Below, piece after piece: positions 1-8,767 of a stretch of 64,000 bases of DNA (the stretch's first letter is position 1; every line of letters starts with the position of its first letter). Origin of the DNA: Sphingomonas mollis. Lineage in GTDB: Bacteria; Pseudomonadota; Alphaproteobacteria; Sphingomonadales; Sphingomonadaceae. Under the pieces are notes generated by a model. The model did not search any database and was not told the origin of the DNA. It worked only from the letters and a program-made list of their open reading frames with translations. The stretch is taken from the NCBI RefSeq assembly GCF_016427505.1, contig NZ_JAELXS010000003.1, positions 248,001 to 312,000 of the forward strand, given 5' to 3'. The position numbers and the translations under genes are program-made.

Positions 1-534
1 ATGGACGAAGATGCCGCTCAGGTCGCGGCCCTTGTCCTTGCTCTCCTCGATGCGCAGCGTCATCCTGGGGCCGAGATGGGTGAACTCGCCCACCTTGATC
101 GATGCACCCAGCGCCCCCGTGCGCAGCTCGAACCGCAGCCCCTCGTAATAATAACGCGCGATCGGCTGGACATAGCCGACGATCGCGAGGTTCACGAGCG
201 CCAGCCCGATCGCGTACATGTACGGCACGCGCAGCATCCGCGTGTAGCTCATCCCCACGCCGCGCATCACATCCAGTTCGGATGAGGTCGCCAGCCGGCG
301 AAAGGCGAGCAGGATGCCCAGCATCAGCCCGATCGGGATGCCCAGCCCCAGATATTCCGGCAACAGGTTGGCGAGCATCCGCCACACCACGCCGATCGGC
401 CCGCCCTGCGTCGCGACGAAATCGAACAGCCGCCGGATGCGGTCGAGCACCAGCAGCATCGCCGCGATGATGAGCGTCGCGAACAGCGGCACGGCGATCA
501 GCTTCGCCAGATAGCGGTCGATGGATTTCAACAA
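1..534 (-). CDS. lptF: LPS export permease LptF/LptG family, 3' end outside window
   Basis: This is the N-terminal 178 residues of an inner-membrane permease of the LptBFG transporter, which extracts lipopolysaccharide for transport to the outer membrane. Visible are an N-terminal membrane segment at about residues 10-30, a second pair of hydrophobic stretches around 55-75 and 95-115, and the LptF-like run QPIARYYYEGLRFELR followed by KVGEFTHL. There is no ATG in this frame. An in-frame TAG at 565-567 limits the start to two adjacent TTG codons at 534-532 and 531-529, so a TTG start is required. No good Shine-Dalgarno is seen. The remainder lies beyond position 1. LptF rather than LptG is a judgement from the QP and GEF motifs. 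Confidence 0.8.
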   Translation of the reverse strand, partial: MLKSIDRYLAKLIAVPLFATLIIAAMLLVLDRIRRLFDFVATQGGPIGVVWRMLANLLPEYLGLGIPIGLMLGILLAFRRLATSSELDVMRGVGMSYTRMLRVPYMYAIGLALVNLAIVGYVQPIARYYYEGLRFELRTGALGASIKVGEFTHLGPRMTLRIEESKDKGRDLSGIFVH

Positions 535-668
535 GGGCGGGGCTCGGACGACAAGGCCTGCCGGCTATAGGCGGCGGCGCGGCGGGCGTCAGGGGAAAAA
601 TGACATCGGCGACGCCAAAGCGCATCGGCGAGGGCGGGCGGGGGCGGGGGCGAGTCAGGGGCCGGCCG

Positions 669-2612
669 TTACTCCGCCGCCACCCGGTCCGGCGGCGCCG
701 CATGGCCATCCATCGCCGCCGCCAGCGCCCGTTCCAGACGCATCAGCGTGAACGGCTTGCGCAGCACCTGATATCCGCTGAGTTCGCCCGCGCCGGCATC
801 GCCGGCATAGCCGGTAACGAACAGCACCGCGACATCGGGGAAGCGCGCACGCAGCCCGGCGATCATCTCCGGCCCGGTCTGGTTCGGCATCAGCACGTCG
901 GATACGACCAGATCGATATGCGGCAATTGCGCCAGCAGCTCGGGCGCCAGCAACGGGTCGGCACAGGCAACGGGGCGGTGGCCCAGTTCCTCCAGCGCAT
1001 CGACCGTCGCGGCCAGCACGCGGGGATCGTCCTCCACCACCAGCACGTCCAGCCCCGCCCGGTCGGGCGTCGCGCCCATCGGCACTTCCCTGGTCGTCTC
1101 CGCCGCCACGGCCGCGACATCGCGTGGCAGATACAGCGACACCGTCGTGCCGGCGCCCGGCGCGGTCTCGATCGCGATCTCGCCGGCATGCTGGCGCACG
1201 AACGCGAAGATCTGGCTCAGGCCCAGACCCGTTCCCTTGCCGACTTCCTTGGTGGTGAAGAAGGGCTCGAACGCCCGCTCCGCCACCTCCGGCGTCATGC
1301 CGCAGCCATTGTCGGCGACCGACAGCATCACATAATCGCCCGCCGCACAGTGGCCGACCGCGTCCGCCGCCAGCGTCACTGCTTTGGTGACGATCCGGAT
1401 CGTGCCGCGCCCGGCCAGCGCATCGCGCGCGTTCACGGCCAGGTTCAGGACGACATTCTCGAGTTGCACCTGATCGGCGCGCACGCACCACCCCTTCGCC
1501 TCGTCGCGCCGCGCCAGCGTGATGCCACCGCCCAGCGTCCGGTCGAGCAGGTCGGACATGTCCGCGATCAGCGCTCCCGCTACGATCGCCTCGGGCTTCA
1601 GCGATTCCTCGCGACTGAACGCCAGCAACCGGCGGGTCAGCGCCGCCGCCCGGTTCGCCCCCTCGGTCGCGCTGTCCAGATGGCGCAGCATCGATGCCGG
1701 ATCGCTATCGGCATGACGCCGCGCCAGTTCCAGTCCGCCGACGACCACCGCCAGCATGTTGTTGAAATCATGGGCGATGCCGCCGGTCAACTGGCCGACC
1801 GCCTCCATCTTCTGCACCTGGCGCAGCTTGGCTTCCTGCAAGCGCAATTCGGTCGTCGCCGTCGCCACCGCCGTCGCCAGCGCCTCGGCCTGTTCGCGGG
1901 CGGCATCGGCATCGGCGCGCGCGACGATGCGTTCCTCGACCGCGCGCAGGCTCATCCACCCCAGCATCACCGCGCCCAGCACCAGCAGCACGCCGAACAC
2001 CGCCAGCACGCCCGCAATCCGGCTCGACCGGTCGACCGACGCCGTCGCCGCCGCGATCCGCTGGTCGAGCAACGTGCGTTCGTGGCGGATGATCCCCGCC
2101 AGTTCCCGCTCGATCGCGCCCAGCGACTCGGCCTTGCGCGCCCGGTAATATCGCGCGAACGCCAGATTGTTCTTGCCGTAACTGGTCGACAGCGCGGTGA
2201 TCGACAGCTCCTCGCCGCGCGTTTCGTACGCCGCGCGCAGCCGGTCGATCGCCGGGTCCTGATCCTTGTTGTCACTGGTCAGCCGCGCCAGCCGGTCGAT
2301 CTGCGACCCCGCCAGCGTCCACTCCTCGAAATACAGCTGGCCCTGCTGCTTGTCGCTGGAGATCACGTACCGGCCCAGCGACGCTTCCGACCGCGCAATG
2401 CTGCTCGACAGCGTGCGCGCCAGAATCATCACGTCGTAACTATGGCGCTGCAACTCCAGCGCGCGGTCCCGCTCGCGATTGGAACCGCCCAGCGTCACGA
2501 TCAACGCCACCAGCACGGCAGCCGCCAGCAGCGCCATCACGATCAACGTGACGGTCTGCCACCAGGCGGCGCCCCCTTGCGCGTCCGTGTCACCCTCGCG
2601 GTCCACGGTCAT
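669..2612 (-). CDS. hybrid sensor histidine kinase with C-terminal receiver domain
   Basis: This is a 647-residue membrane sensor kinase. Membrane segments lie at about 20-42 and 190-215 and bracket a CHASE3-like helical sensor region. The HisKA phosphoacceptor is in [10 protein letters not shown] (His near residue 278). The ATPase domain shows N-box [28 protein letters not shown] and a G2 box. The C-terminal receiver (about 520-640) has the acidic pair in VVEDDPR, a phosphoacceptor Asp in VVSDVLMPN and the conserved Lys in VLRKPF. The layout resembles the FixL/HWE-neighbouring hybrid kinases common in alphaproteobacteria. It starts 41 bp after the stop of spt on the same strand, so co-transcription with the sphingolipid genes is possible. 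The cognate regulator is not in this window. The ligand is unknown. Confidence 0.93.
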   Translation of the reverse strand: MTVDREGDTDAQGGAAWWQTVTLIVMALLAAAVLVALIVTLGGSNRERDRALELQRHSYDVMILARTLSSSIARSEASLGRYVISSDKQQGQLYFEEWTLAGSQIDRLARLTSDNKDQDPAIDRLRAAYETRGEELSITALSTSYGKNNLAFARYYRARKAESLGAIERELAGIIRHERTLLDQRIAAATASVDRSSRIAGVLAVFGVLLVLGAVMLGWMSLRAVEERIVARADADAAREQAEALATAVATATTELRLQEAKLRQVQKMEAVGQLTGGIAHDFNNMLAVVVGGLELARRHADSDPASMLRHLDSATEGANRAAALTRRLLAFSREESLKPEAIVAGALIADMSDLLDRTLGGGITLARRDEAKGWCVRADQVQLENVVLNLAVNARDALAGRGTIRIVTKAVTLAADAVGHCAAGDYVMLSVADNGCGMTPEVAERAFEPFFTTKEVGKGTGLGLSQIFAFVRQHAGEIAIETAPGAGTTVSLYLPRDVAAVAAETTREVPMGATPDRAGLDVLVVEDDPRVLAATVDALEELGHRPVACADPLLAPELLAQLPHIDLVVSDVLMPNQTGPEMIAGLRARFPDVAVLFVTGYAGDAGAGELSGYQVLRKPFTLMRLERALAAAMDGHAAPPDRVAAE

Positions 2613-2653
2613 TGATCTACCTCAACTGTGGTACGCGGAAAAGACGTCCTCGG

Positions 2654-3916
2654 TCAGCCGATTGCGCCCACCGCGCGACCGGCGGCGGCGAACTTCGCCA
2701 GCACCGCGTCGATCTGCGCCGTCGTATGTTCCGCACACAGCGAACAGCGCAGCAGATACGTCCCTGCCGGGGTCGCGGGCGGCCGCGCCATGTTAACGTA
2801 CAGCCCATCTTCCAGCAGCGTCTGCCACATCGCGACGGCCTGTTCCTGATCGTCCAGGATCACCGCGACGATCGCGCTGTCCGGCAACTTGGTGCCCAGC
2901 CGGAATCCCATCGCGGTCAGCCCGCCGTGCAACTGCCGCGCGTTCGCCCACAATTGCGCCCGCTTGTCGTGCGCGGTCATCAGCTTGCGGATCGATGCGG
3001 CGGCGGTCGCCACCACCGACGGCGGCAGGCTGGCGGTGAAGATATACGGGCGGCAGGCGAGGCGGATCGCCTCGAACTTCGGATGGTTCGACACGCAGAA
3101 GCCGCCGACCGTACCGACCGATTTCGAAAAGGTGCCGACGACGAAATCGACGTCGCCTTCCAGCCCCTGATCCTCGTACACGCCGCGGCCGTTGGGGCCA
3201 TAGAAGCCCATCGAATGCGCCTCGTCCGACAGCACCATCGCGCCATGCTTCTTGGCGACGGCGACCATCTCCTTCAGCGGCGCGACATCGCCCAGCATCG
3301 AATAGACGCCTTCCAGCACGACCAGCTTGGCCGGCTCCTTCGGCAACCGGCCCAGCCGCTTGTCGAGGTCCTCGACCGAATTGTGGCGGAACCGGACGAT
3401 CTCGGCATTGCCCTGCGCGCAGCCATCATAGATCGATGCGTGGCTGTCGGCGTCTAGGATGACGTATTCGCCCTTGGCCGCCAGCGTCGATATCATGCCC
3501 AGATTGGCCATGTATCCGGTCGAAAACACGATCGCGCCGGTCATGCCGTAAAAGTCGCGGAGCGCGGCCTCGGCATCCATATGGTCGCGGAACGTGCCGT
3601 TGAGCATCCGGCTGCCGTTGGTGCCCGATCCGAACTGGTCGAGCGCGGCATGGCCGGCGGCGATCACGTCCGGGTCGAACGTCATGCCCATGTAATTATA
3701 CGTGCCGAGCAGGATCGTGTCGCGACCGGCGATCACCGCCTCGGTCGGCGATTTCACCTGATCCATCACGATCGCGAACGGATCGATCACGCCGGTGTCG
3801 ATCAACGCCTGACGTTCGGCGATCAGGCCGTCGAACTTGCTCATCAGGTCGCGTTCCGGCGCGATCGCCGGCGGGTCCATCGATAGCGTCTCGGACTGAA
3901 AGCCTGCGTCGGTCAT
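2654..3916 (-). CDS. spt: serine palmitoyltransferase
   Basis: A PLP-dependent alpha-oxoamine synthase of 420 residues that condenses L-serine with a palmitoyl thioester to give 3-oxo-sphinganine, the first step of sphingolipid synthesis in the cytoplasm. The length and residue numbering match the soluble Sphingomonas paucimobilis enzyme: His159 stacks on PLP (DADSHA), Asp231 and His234 are in DEAHSMGF, the Schiff-base Lys265 is in GTFSKSVGT, and Arg378 is in NMARPP. The start codon overlaps the stop of the upstream acyl carrier protein by one base (TGATG), so translation is coupled. This argues that the acyl donor is an acyl-ACP. Members of this fold such as ALA synthase or KBL look similar, but the residue pattern and context favour SPT strongly. 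Confidence 0.96.
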   Translation of the reverse strand: MTDAGFQSETLSMDPPAIAPERDLMSKFDGLIAERQALIDTGVIDPFAIVMDQVKSPTEAVIAGRDTILLGTYNYMGMTFDPDVIAAGHAALDQFGSGTNGSRMLNGTFRDHMDAEAALRDFYGMTGAIVFSTGYMANLGMISTLAAKGEYVILDADSHASIYDGCAQGNAEIVRFRHNSVEDLDKRLGRLPKEPAKLVVLEGVYSMLGDVAPLKEMVAVAKKHGAMVLSDEAHSMGFYGPNGRGVYEDQGLEGDVDFVVGTFSKSVGTVGGFCVSNHPKFEAIRLACRPYIFTASLPPSVVATAAASIRKLMTAHDKRAQLWANARQLHGGLTAMGFRLGTKLPDSAIVAVILDDQEQAVAMWQTLLEDGLYVNMARPPATPAGTYLLRCSLCAEHTTAQIDAVLAKFAAAGRAVGAIG

Positions 3917-4161
3917 CAGTTACCCTTCAGCTTCGCGACCGCATCGACCAGTTGGCCGACCGTCTCGATCTCGGCCTGCATGTTCATCGTAATGATGATG
4001 TCGAATTCATCCTCGATCGCCGCGACGAAATCCATCACGGTCAGGCTGTCCCATTCCAGATCGCCCTGGAACGTGGTCGCATCGGTCAGCGCGACGCCCT
4101 TCTTGTTGAAAGGCTCGATCTGGGCGGTGACGGTGTCGAAGATGCTCTGGCGATCGGTCAT
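3916..4161 (-). CDS. acyl carrier protein dedicated to sphingolipid synthesis
   Basis: An 81-residue acidic carrier protein with the phosphopantetheine attachment motif WDSLTVMDFV; the modified serine is Ser39. The flanking helices match the ACP fold. It lies 39 bp downstream of the CerR-like gene and overlaps spt by one base, which is the arrangement of the Caulobacter sphingolipid locus, where a dedicated ACP (AcpR) supports SPT. It is not the fatty-acid synthesis AcpP, which normally sits between fabG and fabF. Its role as acyl donor to Spt is inferred from gene order. Confidence 0.9.
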   Translation of the reverse strand: MTDRQSIFDTVTAQIEPFNKKGVALTDATTFQGDLEWDSLTVMDFVAAIEDEFDIIITMNMQAEIETVGQLVDAVAKLKGN

Positions 4162-4200
4162 GTCTGTTCCTTGATCCGCAATTGCGGCACGGGTGCGGCG

Positions 4201-5100
4201 CTATAGCAGGCCGGCGCGGCGATACCACCTGGCGGTATCGGCCAGCCCGGCCATGGTGGGGATGGACGGCGTCCAGATCGACGGCGGCGGTCGCCTGTCC
4301 GGATCGATCGTCCAGTCGGGATGGCAGAAATAGGCGACCCGGTCGGCGGTCAGCCGCGCCTTGTCGCCCCGCCACCAGCGATCGCCGCGCGCGACCAGCG
4401 ACAACAGCCCCTGCGGCAGGTGCATCGGCATCACCCGCCGGCCGACCGCCGTGCCGATCGCGCGGGCGAAACCATCATAGGTCCAGCCCGCCGACCCGTC
4501 ATCCGCCTCGTAGATCGTGCGCGCCGGTTCGGCGGCGGCCAGCGCCAGCAACAGCCGCGCCAGATCGTCCACCGCGATCAGCGACAGGCGGCCGGGCGGC
4601 GGCAGGAAGGCGAGGCCGTATCGCGCGATCCTGAACAGATCGAGCTGATCCATGTCGCCGGGGCCATAGATGCCCGGCGGCCGCACCATCGTCCATGGCA
4701 GGGCGCTGGCCGCCACCAGCCGCTCCGCCTCCGCCTTCGACCAGCCGTAATTCGACAGGCCCGGCTCGCGCGCGGCCAGTGACGACACATGGACGAAGCG
4801 GGGGCCACCAGCGCGGCCGGCGGCGGCGAGGATCGCGCGCGTCCCCTCGACATTGCCGGCGACGAACCCGGCGCGATCGGGCGCATTCACCACGCCCGCG
4901 ACATGCACCACCACCTCCGCACCGTCGACCAGCCGGTCGAGCGCCGCCGGATCGTCCAGCGCCCCCGCGATCCAGACGACGCCGTCGCGCTCGGGTTGAG
5001 GCCGTCGCGCAAGCGCCCGCACCCGGTGCCCGGCTTCCACCGCATGCCGGATCAACACCCCGCCGACGAACCCCGTCCCCCCGGTAATCGCGACGATCAT
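4201..5100 (-). CDS. cerR: NAD-dependent epimerase/dehydratase, ceramide reductase (CerR)-like
   Basis: An extended short-chain dehydrogenase of 299 residues. It has the N-terminal dinucleotide-binding motif TGGTGFVGG and a catalytic YGWSK (YxxxK), with MVRPPGIYGPGDMDQ in the substrate half. In Caulobacter the equivalent gene next to spt and acpR (cerR) reduces the 3-oxo group during bacterial ceramide synthesis; the assignment here is by architecture and synteny. The start ATG at 5100 begins directly with MIVAITGGTG. A longer in-frame reading to 5190 would translate one arm of a palindromic repeat and is rejected. The gene heads the minus-strand operon cerR-acp-spt. The ceramide synthase is not in this window. 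Confidence 0.85.
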   Translation of the reverse strand: MIVAITGGTGFVGGVLIRHAVEAGHRVRALARRPQPERDGVVWIAGALDDPAALDRLVDGAEVVVHVAGVVNAPDRAGFVAGNVEGTRAILAAAGRAGGPRFVHVSSLAAREPGLSNYGWSKAEAERLVAASALPWTMVRPPGIYGPGDMDQLDLFRIARYGLAFLPPPGRLSLIAVDDLARLLLALAAAEPARTIYEADDGSAGWTYDGFARAIGTAVGRRVMPMHLPQGLLSLVARGDRWWRGDKARLTADRVAYFCHPDWTIDPDRRPPPSIWTPSIPTMAGLADTARWYRRAGLL

Positions 5101-5125
5101 GGGACGAGCCGCCCCCTCCACTCTT

Positions 5126-5216
5126 GTTCCCCGGCGGAGGCCGGGGCCCAGTTGGAAAGTTGGTGGTGATGATGCACCGACGTTCCCCAACTGGACCCCG
5201 GCCTCCGCCGGGGAAC
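5126..5216. repeat. palindromic repeat family A, copy 1
   Basis: Two 30-bp arms, 5126-5155 and 5187-5216, are inverted copies of each other with 29 of 30 positions matching, separated by 31 bp. Each arm is itself partly self-complementary (CCCCGGC...GCCGGGG). The same pair occurs at 10783-10874. It lies in the gap upstream of the CerR-like gene and downstream of proB. Confidence 0.9.
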
Positions 5217-5251
5217 GGCACGGTCATCCCAAACGGTCGAAACCTCACCCA

Positions 5252-6355
5252 TCACAGCAAGGCCAGATGGTTACGATGCACCAGCGCCGTCCGCGGCGCA
5301 TAGCCCAATATCGCCTCATGCTCGTCGCTGCGCCGGCCCAGCAATCGCTGCGCATCACCCGCATCATATTCCGACAGCCCGCGCGCGACGGCACCGCCCG
5401 GTCCCATCACCGTCACCAGATCGCCGCGCAGGAAACCGCCCTCGACCCGGACCGCACCCGCCGCCAGCAAGCTGCCGCCGCCGTTCAGCGCCGCCGCCGC
5501 CCCGGCATCGATATGGATTGCCCCCGCCGCGGTCAGGCCCCCCGCCAGCCACGCCTTGCGCGCCGGCGCGGTCCGTTCCGCGACGAACAGCGTATGCCGC
5601 TGCCCGCCCGCCAGCGGCCGATCGACCCGGCCGGATGCGATCGCCAGCGGGATGCCCGCCGACACCGCGATCCGCGCGGCGGACAGTTTCGACACCATCC
5701 CGCCCGATCCCATGCCCGACGCCGATCGCGTGTCGGCCATCCCCGCGACGGCATCGATCCGCTCGACCACCGGGATATGCCGCGCGTCGGGATTGTGGGA
5801 GGGGTTGGCGTCGTACAGCCCGTCGACGTCGGACAGCAGCACCACGCCCTGCGCGCCCGCCGCCTGCGCTACCCGTGCGGCGAGGCGGTCATTGTCGCCG
5901 AACCGGATTTCCTCGGTCGCGACGCTGTCGTTCTCGTTGATGATCGGCACCACGCCCAGGCCCAGCAATCGCCCCAGCGTCGCCGCCGCATTCAGATACC
6001 GCCGCCGATCCTCCAGATCGCCCAGCGTCACCAGCATCTGCGCCGCCGTCAGCCCCTCGGCACCCAGCAGTTCCGCCCATGTCTGGCTGAGCGCGATCTG
6101 GCCCGTCGCGGCGGCGGCCTGCGCGTCCTCCAGATTGGCGCGGCCACCCTTGGCCAGACCCAGCCTGCGCGCGCCCAGCGCGATCGCGCCCGACGACACG
6201 ATCGCCACCTGTTGCCCACCCCGCGTCCGCGCGGCGATATCCGCGACCAGCCCGGCCAGCCATTCGCGCCGCACCGCGCCGTCCGGATCGACGAGCAGGG
6301 CGGAGCCGACCTTGACGATCAGGCGCGGGGTAGAGGCGGGGGAGAACAGCGTCAC
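5252..6355 (-). CDS. proB: glutamate 5-kinase
   Basis: Catalyses the ATP-dependent phosphorylation of L-glutamate, the first step of proline synthesis. The amino-acid kinase domain shows VKVGSALL, IVSSGAIALG, INENDSVATEE, GDNDRLAA and the GGMVSKL segment; the C-terminal third is a PUA domain (ending near residue 365). I place the start at the GTG at 6355-6353: it is preceded by AAGGA at a 7-nt spacing and gives 367 residues, the same length as the E. coli enzyme. An upstream ATG at 6391 would add 12 residues without a ribosome site. In many alphaproteobacteria proB directly follows obgE; here about 5 kb of other genes separate them. Confidence 0.95.
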   Translation of the reverse strand: MTLFSPASTPRLIVKVGSALLVDPDGAVRREWLAGLVADIAARTRGGQQVAIVSSGAIALGARRLGLAKGGRANLEDAQAAAATGQIALSQTWAELLGAEGLTAAQMLVTLGDLEDRRRYLNAAATLGRLLGLGVVPIINENDSVATEEIRFGDNDRLAARVAQAAGAQGVVLLSDVDGLYDANPSHNPDARHIPVVERIDAVAGMADTRSASGMGSGGMVSKLSAARIAVSAGIPLAIASGRVDRPLAGGQRHTLFVAERTAPARKAWLAGGLTAAGAIHIDAGAAAALNGGGSLLAAGAVRVEGGFLRGDLVTVMGPGGAVARGLSEYDAGDAQRLLGRRSDEHEAILGYAPRTALVHRNHLALL

Positions 6356-6427
6356 GCCGCCGTCCTTACCGCCGGTAACCGCCGCCGCCAATCCGGCAGC
6401 GTGCGTCCGCCTGTTGCGGGCTTCTTC

Positions 6428-6538
6428 CTATCGCGCGCGCCACGCGGTGAAGGCGGCGAACACGCACAGCACGGATACCACCAGCAAGGCGCTTTGCAGT
6501 TCCAGCCAGTTCAGTTCGAGATTGAATGCAGGCTTCAC
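6428..6538 (-). CDS. predicted small single-pass membrane peptide
   Basis: A peptide of 36 residues with a polar N-terminus (KPAFNLELNW) and one hydrophobic segment (LLVVSVLCVFAAF) ending in TAWRAR, consistent with a positive-inside anchor. The GTG at 6538-6536 has GAAGGA upstream at a 6-nt spacing, which is better than the in-frame ATG at 6544 that abuts the same site. A TATAGT hexamer lies about 40 bp upstream. It lies between proB and a sensor kinase, all on the minus strand. I do not recognise a family; the case is the ribosome site plus the membrane-like composition. Confidence 0.4.
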   Translation of the reverse strand: MKPAFNLELNWLELQSALLVVSVLCVFAAFTAWRAR

Positions 6539-6611
6539 GGCCATTCCTTCGATGCGGGGGCAAGAGCGGTCATCAGCACTATAGGATGGCTTTCTTGCTG
6601 CATCTCGGCAG

Positions 6612-7970
6612 CTATGTGACGAAGTGTTGCTGCCCGCGCGGCAACCGGATGATCGCCGCCAGCCCGCCCGCCGCCCGGTTTTCCAGCACGACGCTGCCCC
6701 CTTCCGCCGCCACCGCCCGCGCGACGATCGACAGGCCAAGCCCGAACCCCACCGTATCGCGGCGCCGCGCCGCATCCAGCCGGACGAACGGCTCGAACAC
6801 CAGCAACAGCGATTCGTCGGGGATACCCGGCCCGTCATCCTCGACGCGGATCTCCACGCCCCCGTCCGTCGCCGCGACGTGAACATCGATCCGCCCGCCA
6901 TAATGCAGGGCATTGTCGACCAGATTGACCAGCGCTCGCTTGAACCCCACTGGCCGCAACCGATGATCGAGATGGTCCGGCCCGTGATAGGTCGCCGTCC
7001 GCCCGCGATCCTGCGCGTCGTCGACCAGATTGGCGCACAGCACCGCCAGATCGACCAGCACCGCGCCCTCCGAATCCGCCTCGCCCCCGAGGAACGCGAG
7101 CAGCGAGGCGACCATCACCTCCATCTCGTCCAGCTCGCCCCGGATCATCGTCCGCATCGCCGGATCGTCGATCCCGTCCACCTCCAGTTGTAATCGGGCG
7201 AGGGGGGTGCGCAGGTCGTGGCCCACCGCCGCCAGCGCGCGGGTACGTTCCTCGATCAGCCGCATGATCCGCCGCTGCATCGCGTTGAACGAGCGGGTCA
7301 GCCGCCGCACCTCGCCCGTCCCGCGTTCCGGCACCGGCTCGGGATGCGTGCGCCCCAGCCGTTCCGCCGCATCGGCCAGCTGGCGCAGCGGGCGCAGCGT
7401 CCGCCGGATCAGCAACCCGCCGATCGCCGTCATCGCCAGCGCCGGGGCCAGCGCCAGCATCACCCGGCTCAGCGTCAGGTCGATCGTCCGCACCGCATCG
7501 CGCGTCTCGAACCGCATCCAGCTGTCGTCTTCCAGCCGGATATGCCCCGAAATCACCGATCGCGGCCCCGACGACAGGAACCGCAGTCTCAGGCCCGCGC
7601 GCTCCAGCGTCGGCTCCCACGCCACGATCTGGTCGCGCATGCCGTCCAGCGCCGGGGCGACCGGCGGCAACAGCGGTGCCTGCGGCGACCAGCGCACGAC
7701 ATAACGATCGGTCGTCAGCTCGTCGGCGATCGCAGTGCGTTCCTCGACCGGGCGTTCCGACAACAGCCGGTTCGCCACCACCAGATGCTCCGCCAGCCGC
7801 CGCGCCTCGTCGTCCTGCACCGCAAAGGTGCTGGCGCGTTCGTACAGCAACGTGCTGACCCCGAAATCGATCGCCATCGTCAGCAACAGGATGCCGACGA
7901 TCTGCCCCACCAGACTGCGCGGCAACTGGCGCAGGCGCTGCCCCAGCGTGCGGGGGGACTCGACGCTCAT
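6612..7970 (-). CDS. EnvZ-type sensor histidine kinase
   Basis: A 452-residue inner-membrane kinase. A membrane segment at about 22-42 is followed by a periplasmic sensor of roughly 120 residues, a second membrane segment near 165-185 (VMLALAPALAMTAIGGLLI), a HAMP linker, a HisKA dimerisation domain with the phosphoacceptor in AVGHDLRTPLARL (His near residue 250), and an ATPase domain with NLVDNALHYGG, DDGPGIPD and FGLGLSIV. It lies 4 bp after its response regulator on the same strand, so the two form a two-component pair. The HDLRTPLAR box is typical of the EnvZ/QseC-like class that pairs with OmpR-family regulators. The signal is not predictable from sequence. Confidence 0.93.
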   Translation of the reverse strand: MSVESPRTLGQRLRQLPRSLVGQIVGILLLTMAIDFGVSTLLYERASTFAVQDDEARRLAEHLVVANRLLSERPVEERTAIADELTTDRYVVRWSPQAPLLPPVAPALDGMRDQIVAWEPTLERAGLRLRFLSSGPRSVISGHIRLEDDSWMRFETRDAVRTIDLTLSRVMLALAPALAMTAIGGLLIRRTLRPLRQLADAAERLGRTHPEPVPERGTGEVRRLTRSFNAMQRRIMRLIEERTRALAAVGHDLRTPLARLQLEVDGIDDPAMRTMIRGELDEMEVMVASLLAFLGGEADSEGAVLVDLAVLCANLVDDAQDRGRTATYHGPDHLDHRLRPVGFKRALVNLVDNALHYGGRIDVHVAATDGGVEIRVEDDGPGIPDESLLLVFEPFVRLDAARRRDTVGFGLGLSIVARAVAAEGGSVVLENRAAGGLAAIIRLPRGQQHFVT

Positions 7971-7974
7971 CGGC

Positions 7975-8679
7975 TTAGCGCTCGACCGCGACGTTCAGCA
8001 TGTACCCGATGCCGCGCACCGTCACGATCGGGGCAGGGGCCCCGTCGCTCGACAGTTTCCGCCGCAGCCGGCTGACCAGCACGTCGACGCTGCGGTCGGA
8101 GGCATCGCCGATCCGCGCCCGCGACAGCTCGATCAGCCGCTCGCGCGCCACCACCCGTTGCGCATGGTCCAGAAACGCGACGAGCAGGTCGAACTCCGCC
8201 CCCGTCAGGTCGACCACCGCGCCGCTCGGCGACAGCAATTCACGCCGCGGCAGGTTCGCGGTCCACCCGGCGAAGCGCAGCATCCCCCCGGCCGGATCGG
8301 CCGCGCCCGTCATCTGTCCCCGGCGCAGCACCGCCCGGATGCGCGCGACCAGTTCGTGCGTGCCGAACGGTTTGGCCAGATAATCGTCCGCGCCCAGTTC
8401 CAGCCCGACGACGCGGTCCGTCTCGCTGCCCTTGGCGCTGACGAAGATGATCGGTACCGCGCTCCGCTGGCGCAACTGCCGGCACAGGTCGATGCCGCTG
8501 GTGCCCGGCAACATGATGTCGAGCAGCACCAGATCGACGCCGCCCGTCTCGATCCCCTGCCACATCTCCGGCGCGGCCCCGGCCAGCCGCGTGGCGAAGC
8601 CGTTTTGCTGCAGGGTCCGCGCGATCAGCGTGCGCAGCGCCGGGTCGTCCTCGACGATCAGGATGGTGGGGGCGGTCAT
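7975..8679 (-). CDS. OmpR-family response regulator
   Basis: A 234-residue regulator. The receiver domain (1-120) has the acidic pair in VEDDPA, phosphoacceptor Asp54 in LLDIMLPG and Lys103 in YLAKPF. The C-terminal winged-helix DNA-binding domain (about 140-230) includes LTGAEFDLL, the recognition-helix region DRSVDVLVSRLRRKL and the wing motif VRGIGYML. It is first in the operon with the sensor kinase. Targets are unknown; the divergently placed neighbours offer no clear clue. Confidence 0.95.
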   Translation of the reverse strand: MTAPTILIVEDDPALRTLIARTLQQNGFATRLAGAAPEMWQGIETGGVDLVLLDIMLPGTSGIDLCRQLRQRSAVPIIFVSAKGSETDRVVGLELGADDYLAKPFGTHELVARIRAVLRRGQMTGAADPAGGMLRFAGWTANLPRRELLSPSGAVVDLTGAEFDLLVAFLDHAQRVVARERLIELSRARIGDASDRSVDVLVSRLRRKLSSDGAPAPIVTVRGIGYMLNVAVER

Positions 8680-8767
8680 CCGCTTCCCCGCTAAGGCCCG
8701 ATCGCGCCGGGATCAACGCCGACCCCGCCGATCGCCCGGGGCGACCGGCGGGGTCTGGCTACAAATG

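Noticed and set aside
600..2615. 671-codon open frame on the plus strand
   Set aside because: It is antisense to the hybrid histidine kinase, whose motifs are complete. The translation is Arg/His/Gln-rich with no domain, the usual result of reading high-GC genes backward.
5101..5190. N-terminal extension of the CerR-like protein to 5190
   Set aside because: It would translate one arm of a repeat found elsewhere; the ATG at 5100 starts right at the dinucleotide-binding motif.
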